A DNA stretch of 64,000 bases from JACNIZ01 sp964344765 (GTDB lineage Bacteria > Planctomycetota > UBA1135): contig CAYFOM010000005.1 in assembly GCA_964344765.1 (NCBI GenBank), positions 62,001 through 126,000 of the forward strand. Reading direction: 5' to 3'. Positions 54,283-61,993 of the stretch are shown one piece after another (positions within the stretch are counted from its first letter, which is position 1; each line of letters begins with the position of its first letter). A program made the translations under genes and the position numbers. A model generated the notes under the pieces. That model was not told the DNA's origin. It was given only the letters and a program-made list of their open reading frames with translations, and searched no databases.

Positions 54283-55935
54283 TTATTCGATTGCGCCGGT
54301 CCAGGCAACGCTGGTGCGATACGCCTCGGCGTAGAACAAGCGCTCCACCGCTTGCACCCATACCTCCATTCCGGGCGGGGCTTGCGCTGGGATGGTGATC
54401 GGGAATACCCCACTTCCATCATGGAGTGTGATGGCTTGGTGGCGAACCAATGGCTCGGTCAGCTCAACGCTGAAGCCTAGAGGCGTTGCAGTGGGCCCTG
54501 GACCATGCAGGGAGTGCAACAGCGCACCGGTCGATCCGGGTCGCGCGCCCGAAACCGTGATGTCGACTGTTGTGCCGGCAATCAGGGCGGGCACGGAGAG
54601 TTGGAATCGATCGTCCGTAGCCAAGCTTGGGTCAAATTCACCGAACTGGGCAGCGCCGTCGAGGTTGAAATCCTCATTGCCGTCGCTCATCCCACCGCCA
54701 TCCGTATCTGCGAGCAAGGGATCGGTGGTGGTACTCGGATCGACGTCCGGGCGAAATATGCTCAGCCGCGTGCCGGACCCAATGTCGGCGAGGGTAAGGC
54801 CAAGTTCCATGCCGTCACCGAGTCCGTCCGAATCGGTGTCGAAGGCCATCGGATCGGTTCCGTATTGCTGGACCTCATCAATATCCAATAAGCCGTCGTC
54901 ATCCTGGTCGTCGTCGAAATGATCGAATGGAATGGCACCCATGTCGGCCGGCGTGCCGTCCGGGTCCAGCGGCGAATTGGGATCACCGCTATCAATGCAC
55001 GGAGAGCCGGGCAACAATTGAAAGTCACCATTTCCCGGATCGGCAAACATGGGATCGACGGCAATGATGCCGGTGCCGGACCAGCCGCTGCCGACGTCGC
55101 TATAGGTGATGGTGATATTTTCAGAATGGATATAAACATCCGGCCCGGGACTTCCTTGATTATTCCACAAGATGCAATTGATCATCGTTGGCCACGATTG
55201 CAGATAGCAGTAAAGTCCGCCGCCACTGTAAGCCGTGTTCTCCGTTAAGGTGCAATTTAAAAAATATGGGAACGCCGAATAGGTGTACATCGCCCCGCCG
55301 TAATTGGCGAGATTACCTGCAAAGGTGCAATTGGCAAGATACGGGTTTAAGAACGAACAGCGCATGCCTCCGCCGATGCGGGCGGTATTGTGCAAAAATT
55401 CGCAGTTCAGCAGCGTTGGCGTTGAGGAATAGCTATAGAGTCCACCACCGTTCTCAACCGCGGTGTTGTATGCAAAAGTGCAGTCTTGCAGGATGAGATC
55501 CGAGTCTTGGAAATACATTCCGCCGCCGTCGTAGATTGCCGAGTTCCACGAGAAGTTGCAGTTCTTAACCGTTGGAGACGAGGCCAAACAATACATCCCC
55601 GCTCCGGCGGTTTGTTGGCCATTGGTAACCATGAACCCTTCGAATACTGAATCGTGACCTTCCCCGCTATGGAACGTCACCACGCTGCCCAATTGGCTAC
55701 CGTCAATGATCGTGGTAGCAGGGCCGTTCTCGCTCATGAGGTGAATGGCCTTTGCGTTGAAATTGATATTTTCGAAATAAGTGCCGTCGCGCACAATCAC
55801 CGTATCGCCTGCGGATGCGCCATTGATGCCGGCTTGGATCGTGGCAAAGTCGTCGGGCACATACCACGTAGTTTGGGCTGGGAGTAAGGTGGAGAATCCT
55901 GCGGCGATCCCGAGCGTGAAGATTTTCTGCAACAT
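54283..55935 (-). CDS. Secreted parallel beta-helix protein with calcium repeats and the shared C-terminal module
   Basis: 550 residues. Signal peptide ends near LLPAQ. Residues 25-330 are a right-handed beta-helix with repeated NC-x-F/N-C-x-L turns (VKNCNFSWNSAIYDGGGMYF, LQDCTFAYNTAVENGGGLYS, LANCTFAGNLANYGGAMYTY). Residues 335-430 hold thrombospondin type 3-like calcium loops (DDDQDDDGLLDIDE, DTDSDGLGDGME). The shared module is at about 445-550 (GPGPTATPLG, VWVQAVE). No polysaccharide-lyase catalytic motif is recognised, so binding or structural roles are as likely as enzymatic ones. Confidence 0.8.
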   Translation of the reverse strand: MLQKIFTLGIAAGFSTLLPAQTTWYVPDDFATIQAGINGASAGDTVIVRDGTYFENINFNAKAIHLMSENGPATTIIDGSQLGSVVTFHSGEGHDSVFEGFMVTNGQQTAGAGMYCLASSPTVKNCNFSWNSAIYDGGGMYFQDSDLILQDCTFAYNTAVENGGGLYSYSSTPTLLNCEFLHNTARIGGGMRCSFLNPYLANCTFAGNLANYGGAMYTYSAFPYFLNCTLTENTAYSGGGLYCYLQSWPTMINCILWNNQGSPGPDVYIHSENITITYSDVGSGWSGTGIIAVDPMFADPGNGDFQLLPGSPCIDSGDPNSPLDPDGTPADMGAIPFDHFDDDQDDDGLLDIDEVQQYGTDPMAFDTDSDGLGDGMELGLTLADIGSGTRLSIFRPDVDPSTTTDPLLADTDGGGMSDGNEDFNLDGAAQFGEFDPSLATDDRFQLSVPALIAGTTVDITVSGARPGSTGALLHSLHGPGPTATPLGFSVELTEPLVRHQAITLHDGSGVFPITIPAQAPPGMEVWVQAVERLFYAEAYRTSVAWTGAIE

Positions 55936-55986
55936 GGCAACTCCACCATACCCAAAGCGGGCATCGGATTCACGCCCCCCCTTAGG

Positions 55987-57375
55987 CTAAAAGTTAAGCT
56001 CCAAAGGATTCGACGCCACGCCGACGTCTCCCCACAGCATTCCGGCTTGGAGCCAGACGGTGGTTCCGGCGAAAAAGCCGGGCACTGTTCCGTGCATCAA
56101 CATGGTCCCGGTTGCGTCGGCGTTGCGCACGCCGATGGTGAGCACCGGCGTGGATAGTGACAGCAAACCGTAGATGGAATCGGTCGGCCCGGGGCCGATT
56201 TTGGAATACATCACCTCGACGGGCGCTCCAGGCTGGCAGCGCGAAACACTGATCCAAGCCTTGTAACCGGCGCCGTTTCCTAAAACTTGCAGCAAGGGTT
56301 CCGAGAAGACTTTGATGTTGTCGATTGCAATGCCGTCGTACTGGCCATAGGGACGGTTGTCGGCTTCAGCAAAGGCTAAGTAAAACAAGCCCGACGTGTC
56401 GACTTGGTAAGCGGTAATCCGAGTGCGGATGGTTTGCCAAGTTCCGATGTTGGAAAAACCGCCGGTTAGTTCGTCCCAATCGTCGACCAGAATCTTCCAA
56501 TCTTCACCGTCCAAACTGAAGAACACACCGTCGTCGTAGTTGGGTTCTTCGCCGTGATTGAGGGCATCAAATTCCAACCAAAGATTGCCGGCACCGGTGC
56601 CGTCGAGTTGGAAAATCAGAGCGTTGGAATAGTAATGTTGGCCGGACCAAGCCGGGTCTACCCCCATTTCCAATGCATAGCTGCCTTGCGAAAACTGGCT
56701 GGGTCCAAGCTGGCCGATGTTGCACCAAGCGTGATCAGCGAAGAATCGCGTTTCTTCATCGACACGATTGATCGCCATATGCGGCGGTACGGTACCGGAC
56801 CAAGATTCAAAATCCTCCACCATGCCATTGGCGGGAACTGCGGCGCTGGGAAGGTTCGGCCAAAGCGGTACGTCGGCGGCGTTGATGTCATCGACGATGA
56901 CTTCTTCCAATGACCATTCGTTGCCGAAGTCGCCGATGTAGCGGAATGACAACTGCAACGCGGGTTGGCCTAAATAAGCAACCAAGTCATGGTTGAGTGG
57001 TTCGTCTACAAAATCACCGCTATCGGTGATGTTGCGCATAGTGCCGTAGGTTAAGCCGCCGTCGAGCGTGGTTTCAATCAGGTTGTAGCCGCGATAAGCG
57101 GTCCAGTACGACGTATGGCGCAAGTGCAAATAGGCTTGACTGAATCCGCCTAAATCCATCGGCGGCGTCAGCAATCGATTGTCGTTGGTACCGGTAAAAT
57201 CGTCGTGGAATGCGGCACCGGCACCTGAATCTTCCCAACCGGCGCTGTTGCCATTGTTGACCTCGGACCAGCCACTTGGCGGAAAAATGCCGCTGTCAAA
57301 GGATTCGCTGAGCGCTGTTTGCTGAGTGGCCGGCGCGAGCAACGGTAAGGCGAGAAGCAGCAATTGCGCCATCAT
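55987..57375 (-). CDS. Secreted adhesin-like protein (choice-of-anchor J type), second paralogue
   Basis: 462 residues with a short signal peptide (MMAQLLLLALPLLAPA). It has the same layout as the protein at 44431-45825: first domain SESFDSGIFPPSGW to EVIVDD, second domain VEDFESWSGTVPPHMAIN with WCNIGQLGP and LEMGVDP, then the shared C-terminal module (GPGPTDSIYG, TTVWLQA) in a more diverged form. The ATG overlaps the stop of the third paralogue (57372-57375). Confidence 0.78.
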   Translation of the reverse strand: MMAQLLLLALPLLAPATQQTALSESFDSGIFPPSGWSEVNNGNSAGWEDSGAGAAFHDDFTGTNDNRLLTPPMDLGGFSQAYLHLRHTSYWTAYRGYNLIETTLDGGLTYGTMRNITDSGDFVDEPLNHDLVAYLGQPALQLSFRYIGDFGNEWSLEEVIVDDINAADVPLWPNLPSAAVPANGMVEDFESWSGTVPPHMAINRVDEETRFFADHAWCNIGQLGPSQFSQGSYALEMGVDPAWSGQHYYSNALIFQLDGTGAGNLWLEFDALNHGEEPNYDDGVFFSLDGEDWKILVDDWDELTGGFSNIGTWQTIRTRITAYQVDTSGLFYLAFAEADNRPYGQYDGIAIDNIKVFSEPLLQVLGNGAGYKAWISVSRCQPGAPVEVMYSKIGPGPTDSIYGLLSLSTPVLTIGVRNADATGTMLMHGTVPGFFAGTTVWLQAGMLWGDVGVASNPLELNF

Positions 57376-58799
57376 TGGACCACCTCCGTAACCATAGGGC
57401 TAAACCGCGCCATTGGATCCAAGATCTCCACCGCTTGGCTCCATAAGGTTTGCCCTTGCGTCCATCGCGGTACCTTGACCGACAAATGAACTTGGCCGCG
57501 ACTATCGGCGTCGACATAGGCGATGTTGTAGAACGGCGACCCAACATCAGCCATGCCCCAAATGGTGTCGGAAGGTCCGGCTCCATGAAGCGAAACCAAG
57601 ATGGCGACAAACGCGGCCGGATCTAACCCAGTGACCGTCAACCGTGCTTTTTGGTCGGCGACCAAGTTGGTGATGGAATAGCGCAACGCCTCGACGTCGC
57701 CGCCAATGCAAAAGTCATCAATGGCGACGCCATCTTGACTGTTGTAAGGGAAGTCATCCGCTTGGCAAACTGCTAAGTAAAACTGACCGCTGACGTCGAC
57801 CGTGGTCGAGGTCAAATCGCAGGTGACTTTTTGCCATTGCCCCACGTATTGCGCCCCCCCGGTCATGTGTTGCCAATCGGAGATCACCGGTTCCCATTGA
57901 ATGCCGTCATTGCTGAGGAAAATGCCGTCGTCGTCATTCCACTCCTCACCCATTTGCATGACGCGCAACTCCAAGTCCCAGTTCGTTGCGCCGCTGCCGT
58001 CGAGGCCAAAAATGATCGAGTTGGCCACCTGGTGGTAATTGGTGGTTTGCGGGTTCAAACCCATTTCCAACGACGACGCGCCCGAAAACGAGTTGGCGCA
58101 ATCGGCCATTTGACCGTAGTTGCACCAACCATCGGCATCGGCCAAACGGCTTTGTTCGTCGACCGAATTCACCGCGATGTGATCCGGCAAGCCGGCGGTC
58201 AAACCGTCGAAGCGTTCGCAGTAGCCATCCATGGTGATGAACGCCGCAGGCAGGTTTGGCCATGGATTCGGAATCGCCGCAGGCTGGTCATCGACCACGA
58301 TCCAATCCAAACTCCACTCATTGGCGTAATCGCCGACATAACGAAAGCCGACGAGCACCACCGGTTGACCCACGTATGCACTCAGGTCGACCTCGAGTGG
58401 TTGATCCAAGCCATCGCTATCCAAGTCCACCGCGTGCACCAGCTCGAAGGTCAGTCCACCATCGATGCTGACCTCGATTTCGTTGCGATCCCTGTAGGTC
58501 GCAAACAGCTGCCCTTGAGCACCGTGTAACGCCGCTTCGGTCAAGCTGGAAAAATCCAACGGCGGCGTGACCAGGCTGTTGTCATTGGCGCCGAAGTAGT
58601 CGGAGTGAAATGCGTGACCAGGCACGCGCCACTCCCAGCCATCGCTGACACCGTTATTGAGTTCGGTCCACGCCGGCGGCGGCACCTGCGGACCGTCGAA
58701 ATTTTCGGTCAGCAGAGCGGTTTGAGCGGCAAGGGGAGATGTGGCGAAGGCTAGGCCGGCGGCGGCGCAGGCCAGGGGATGAAGCCGAATTGTTGCCAT
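57372..58799 (-). CDS. Secreted adhesin-like protein (choice-of-anchor J type), third paralogue
   Basis: 475 residues from the ATG at 58799, chosen for its signal peptide (MATIRLHPLACAAAGLAFA). First domain TENFDGPQVPPPAWTEL to DWIVVDD; second domain CERFDGLTAGLPDHIAVN with WCNYGQMADC and LEMGLNP; C-terminal module at about 375-475 (GAGPSDTIWG, TLWSQAVE). A 76-codon in-frame extension to 59027 is rejected because it crosses tRNA-His. It overlaps the second paralogue by four bases, so the two are co-translated. Confidence 0.78.
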   Translation of the reverse strand: MATIRLHPLACAAAGLAFATSPLAAQTALLTENFDGPQVPPPAWTELNNGVSDGWEWRVPGHAFHSDYFGANDNSLVTPPLDFSSLTEAALHGAQGQLFATYRDRNEIEVSIDGGLTFELVHAVDLDSDGLDQPLEVDLSAYVGQPVVLVGFRYVGDYANEWSLDWIVVDDQPAAIPNPWPNLPAAFITMDGYCERFDGLTAGLPDHIAVNSVDEQSRLADADGWCNYGQMADCANSFSGASSLEMGLNPQTTNYHQVANSIIFGLDGSGATNWDLELRVMQMGEEWNDDDGIFLSNDGIQWEPVISDWQHMTGGAQYVGQWQKVTCDLTSTTVDVSGQFYLAVCQADDFPYNSQDGVAIDDFCIGGDVEALRYSITNLVADQKARLTVTGLDPAAFVAILVSLHGAGPSDTIWGMADVGSPFYNIAYVDADSRGQVHLSVKVPRWTQGQTLWSQAVEILDPMARFSPMVTEVVQ

Positions 58800-58845
58800 C
58801 GGGCGGCGGAGGTAGGGATTTCGCCAGGGGGGGCGTTGATTGTAC

Positions 58846-58874
58846 TTGGCTTTGTGGCAAGGTTGCGATAGACT
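58846..58874 (+). promoter_or_regulatory. Putative promoter of tRNA-His and tRNA-Leu
   Basis: TTGGCT (58846-58851) and TAGACT (58869-58874) are separated by exactly 17 bases, ending 17 bases before the tRNA-His gene. This is a good sigma-70-type match in the right place for a stable RNA promoter. Confidence 0.6.
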
Positions 58875-58891
58875 CTTCGCCCTTCCAGTGT

Positions 58892-58969
58892 GGTGGATGT
58901 AGCTCAGTTGGTTAGAGCACCAGATTGTGGTTCTGGGGGCCGGGGGTTCAAATCCCCTCATCCACCCCA
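58892..58969 (+). tRNA. tRNA-His (anticodon GTG)
   Basis: 78 bases including the extra G(-1) at 58892, which can pair with C73, the histidine identity pair. Acceptor GTGGATG pairs with CATCCAC; anticodon stem CCAGA/TCTGG with loop TTGTGGT gives GTG. CCA is encoded (58967-58969). Confidence 0.97.
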
Positions 58970-59048
58970 TTTTTTCTCCGCGGCGCCCCGGCAACAGCCG
59001 CCCCTCCGAGCGAAGGGAACAGGGCAATCGATTGCCGCGAACCGCGTT

Positions 59049-59134
59049 GCGAGAGTGGCGGAATTGGCAGACGCGCTAGATTTAGGATCTAGTATCTCAC
59101 AGATGTGGGGGTTCGAGTCCCCCCTCTCGCACCA
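59049..59134 (+). tRNA. tRNA-Leu (anticodon TAG)
   Basis: 86 bases with the long variable arm of leucine tRNAs (about 59090-59110). Acceptor GCGAGAG pairs with CTCTCGC; anticodon stem CTAGA/TCTAG with loop TTTAGGA gives anticodon TAG. CCA is encoded (59132-59134). It lies 79 bases after tRNA-His and is probably processed from the same transcript. Confidence 0.97.
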
Positions 59135-59166
59135 ACGCTCTTGAGAACCCGCGCGCAGCTGCCCGA

Positions 59167-60189
59167 ATGAGTGGATCCGCCTCCCGCTACGACCGCCAGA
59201 TTCGTTTGAACGAAATCGGCGAAGCCGGTCAACAAGTTCTGCGCTCAGCAACCGTAGCCATCGTCGGCGTCGGCGCCCTAGGAAGCGTAACTGCCGACCT
59301 GCTCGCCCGCGCCGGAATTGGCGAATTGGTTTTGATCGACCGCGATGTCGTCGAGTGGACCAACTTGCAGCGCCAGGTGCTTTACACCGAAGACGACGCC
59401 GAACGCGTACGCCCCAAAGTGGAAGCGGCGCACCAACGGCTGCACGCGGTGAATGCCGATGTGAAGTTGCGCTTGGCCGCAGTGGACCTGACCTTTAAAA
59501 ACGTGCAGGAGGTCCTGCAAGGCGTCGATCTCATCGTCGACGGCACCGATAACTTTTCCACTCGCTATCTGCTCAACGATTACGCAGTCAAAAACGGCAT
59601 CCCCTACGTTTACGCCGGCGTGGTTTCGACCTACGGCATGGTCGCCACCATTCTGCCGCCCGACGGCCCCTGTTTGCGCTGCACTTACCCCGATCCGCCC
59701 GATGCCTCGCAAGCGCCGACCTGCAGCAGCGCCGGAGTCTTAGGACCTGCGGTAAACGTCATTGCCTCGTTGGCGACGACCGCGGCGATCAAGGTTTTGG
59801 TCGGCGCCGAAGTGCATGGCGGTTTTCAATACTTGGACTTGTGGCGCGAGCAAAACCAGTCATTGCGCGCGGCCAAAGATCCGCAATGCCCGTGTTGCGG
59901 CGAGCAGCAATGGGATTGGTTGATGGGCAAACGCGGCAATGCCGAAGCCCGAGTTTTATGCGGTAGCGACACCGTGCAAATTCCGCCGCCCAGCCAGCGA
60001 CCGGATTTGCAAAGGATGGCGGAGAAGCTCGGCGGCACCGTATCCGACCTGCAAGCCACGCCACAGTTCTTGCGCTTTCAACACCGCCAACTCGACGTCA
60101 TGTATTTCGCCGACGGCCGCGCGCTGATTCGCGGCACTGCCGACCCGGCGTTGGCACGCACGGTGCTGGCTGAAACCGTAGGCGCTTAA
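59167..60189 (+). CDS. ThiF/MoeB/HesA-family adenylyltransferase (E1-like)
   Basis: 340 residues. Adenylation site GVGALGSVTADLLARAGIGE near residues 38-57, R-x-x-L at NLQRQVLYTEDD, and the catalytic region DGTDNFSTRYLLND. Two cysteine pairs, CLRC and CPCC, form the structural zinc site. It activates the C-terminal glycine of a ubiquitin-like sulfur carrier (ThiS, MoaD or similar). The C-terminal 95 residues (RVLCGSDTVQIPP to the end) are not a rhodanese domain and are not recognised. It leads an operon with a cysteine desulfurase-like gene; no sulfur-carrier gene is in the window. Confidence 0.88.
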   Translation: MSGSASRYDRQIRLNEIGEAGQQVLRSATVAIVGVGALGSVTADLLARAGIGELVLIDRDVVEWTNLQRQVLYTEDDAERVRPKVEAAHQRLHAVNADVKLRLAAVDLTFKNVQEVLQGVDLIVDGTDNFSTRYLLNDYAVKNGIPYVYAGVVSTYGMVATILPPDGPCLRCTYPDPPDASQAPTCSSAGVLGPAVNVIASLATTAAIKVLVGAEVHGGFQYLDLWREQNQSLRAAKDPQCPCCGEQQWDWLMGKRGNAEARVLCGSDTVQIPPPSQRPDLQRMAEKLGGTVSDLQATPQFLRFQHRQLDVMYFADGRALIRGTADPALARTVLAETVGA

Positions 60190-60214
60190 ACCCGGCGGGC
60201 CGTATCCTGATGGC

Positions 60215-61351
60215 ATGACGTCGGCATTGAACTGGAACCGCGCTGCCACCTGCGCCGCCCCCGCTCCGGGTGTGGCCCATGCGATGCTCGAAGGTTTGCT
60301 GGCCGATGACGGTCTGCGCGGCGGTGGCTCCAATGCACGACTGAGCCAAATCCGCGCCGCCGCCGCCGAGTTGTTCCAGTTCCCGTGGCCGGATCGAGTG
60401 ATTTTTACACCGGGCGCGACTTATGCGTTAAACCAAGCCGTCGACGCCATCCCTGCCGGCGCCTCAGTGCTCACCACACCGTTAGAGCACAATTCTCTCC
60501 TTCGGCCGCTGCACTTTGCCGCTCAGCAACGCGACTTAAATATCGAGCAGCTTGCCGTCACCGAACAAGCGCGAATCGACGTCGACGCGTTGCGCCAACG
60601 GTTGGAACAAGGCGGCGTCGATTGGTTGGCTTTGTGCCTAGCAAGTAACGTTTATGGCACGCTGCAGCCGATCGCCGAGATCTGTGCATTGGCGCGCGAA
60701 CATCAGGTTCGGGTAATACTCGACATCAGCCAAGGCGGCGGCCAAGTCGAGGTGGATTTAGCCACATGGCAGCCGGCCTATACCGCGCTACCGGCGCACA
60801 AAGGTTTGCATGGTCCGCGCGGCGTCGGCTTGCTGATGGTGCACAGCGATGAGCAACCCGCCGCCATCGTGCGCGGCGGTACCGGCAGCTTCGGCGAAGA
60901 ACTGAACATGCCGACGGAATGGCCCGGATGCATGGAAGCCGGCACTCTAAACCTTCCCGGCATTTACGGCCTGGGTGCGGCCCTTCAATGGCGATTGGAC
61001 CACCCCGCACCGCTTAGCCAGTTGCGGCAACACATGGCTGAATTGGAAGCGTGGCTCCTCCAACGCAAAGACGTCCGCGTATTGCCGTCATCGCTGAGCT
61101 GGGATCAACGCTTGCCCATGCTAAGTTTTGAGCCGTTGCACGTCCCACCCACCGCGTTAGCCGCTTTGCTCGAACAACTCGGCTTGCAAGTTCGGGCCGG
61201 CAACATGTGCGCCGCCTTTGCCGGCAAGGCCATGCAAACGCAGGAAGGCTTGGTACGCCTTAGCCCTCCCGAAAACGCCGATGCCGATGAATTCGCCCAA
61301 GGCCGCGATTTGCTGCAACAAGGCTTGGAAACTTTCGCAGCCACTTTGTAG
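60215..61351 (+). CDS. Cysteine desulfurase-like aminotransferase class V enzyme
   Basis: 378 residues, PLP fold type I. The PLP lysine lies in LPAHKGLHGPRGVGLLM, the substrate-binding H in EHNSLLRPLH, and a Cys in the active-site loop AGNMCAAFAG that aligns with the SufS/CsdA-type catalytic cysteine (LHCAP in the family). It should take sulfur from cysteine and pass it on as a persulfide. Position between the E1-like gene and a MobA-like gene suggests supply of sulfur to the carrier the E1 activates. The gene is not part of an isc/suf cluster. Confidence 0.87.
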   Translation: MTSALNWNRAATCAAPAPGVAHAMLEGLLADDGLRGGGSNARLSQIRAAAAELFQFPWPDRVIFTPGATYALNQAVDAIPAGASVLTTPLEHNSLLRPLHFAAQQRDLNIEQLAVTEQARIDVDALRQRLEQGGVDWLALCLASNVYGTLQPIAEICALAREHQVRVILDISQGGGQVEVDLATWQPAYTALPAHKGLHGPRGVGLLMVHSDEQPAAIVRGGTGSFGEELNMPTEWPGCMEAGTLNLPGIYGLGAALQWRLDHPAPLSQLRQHMAELEAWLLQRKDVRVLPSSLSWDQRLPMLSFEPLHVPPTALAALLEQLGLQVRAGNMCAAFAGKAMQTQEGLVRLSPPENADADEFAQGRDLLQQGLETFAATL

Positions 61352-61372
61352 TCGCCGGCGCAATCACTGCTC

Positions 61373-61993
61373 ATGAGTTCGCACCCTCCCGTCCATGCCA
61401 TCTTGCTCGCCGCCGGCAGCGGCAAACGCCTGGGCATGCCCAAAGCAGCGCTCAAAGTCAAAGATCGCTGGATGCTGCCCGAGTTGGTGCGCAACTTACG
61501 GATCGGCGGCGCCGCTCGGGTCAGCCTGGTGCTGTCTTCGCCGGCACTCGACGCCATCGCCGACCTCGGCATGCCTGAAGCCGACGACGAGGTGCTCAAC
61601 CCCACGCCGGAATTGGGCCGCACCAGTTCATTGCAAGCGGCGTTGCCGCTGGTCCAGGAGGGTCATGCGCTGCTGATTCACAACTGCGACATTCCGCTGT
61701 TACGCGCCGAAGTCGTGGTGCAAATCATTCAGCAATGGAGCCGCCTGGCCGAGCCCAATTCCGCGCTCGCCCGCCCCGTTACCAGCGGAGGCCGCGGCGG
61801 CCACCCTTTGCTCGTCGGCGGCGACCTGGTCGAAGAGGCTCGCGCGCTGAATCCGGACCAACCGTTGCGCGATCTGCTGCACCGTCATCGCGACTCCACT
61901 TTGGACGTCAAAATTGCCGATGATCCAGGGCCGTTTCTCGACGTCAACACCGCCGAACAATTGGCTTTGATCGAATCTCTGCTCCGCTCATGA
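61373..61993 (+). CDS. MobA/MocA-like nucleotidyltransferase
   Basis: 206 residues. The NTP-binding start ILLAAGSGKRLGMPKAAL, the metal/nucleotide Asp in HNCDIPLLRAE, GGRGGHPLLVGG and FLDVNTAEQL are all typical of MobA-like transferases, closest to the CTP-using MocA group by pattern. It probably attaches CMP or GMP to molybdopterin. Its stop overlaps the following gene (ATGA). Other NTP-transferase substrates remain possible. Confidence 0.85.
   Translation: MSSHPPVHAILLAAGSGKRLGMPKAALKVKDRWMLPELVRNLRIGGAARVSLVLSSPALDAIADLGMPEADDEVLNPTPELGRTSSLQAALPLVQEGHALLIHNCDIPLLRAEVVVQIIQQWSRLAEPNSALARPVTSGGRGGHPLLVGGDLVEEARALNPDQPLRDLLHRHRDSTLDVKIADDPGPFLDVNTAEQLALIESLLRS

Noticed and set aside
58800..59027. 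Longer start for the third adhesin-like paralogue
   Set aside because: It would run through tRNA-His; the ATG at 58799 starts a signal peptide.
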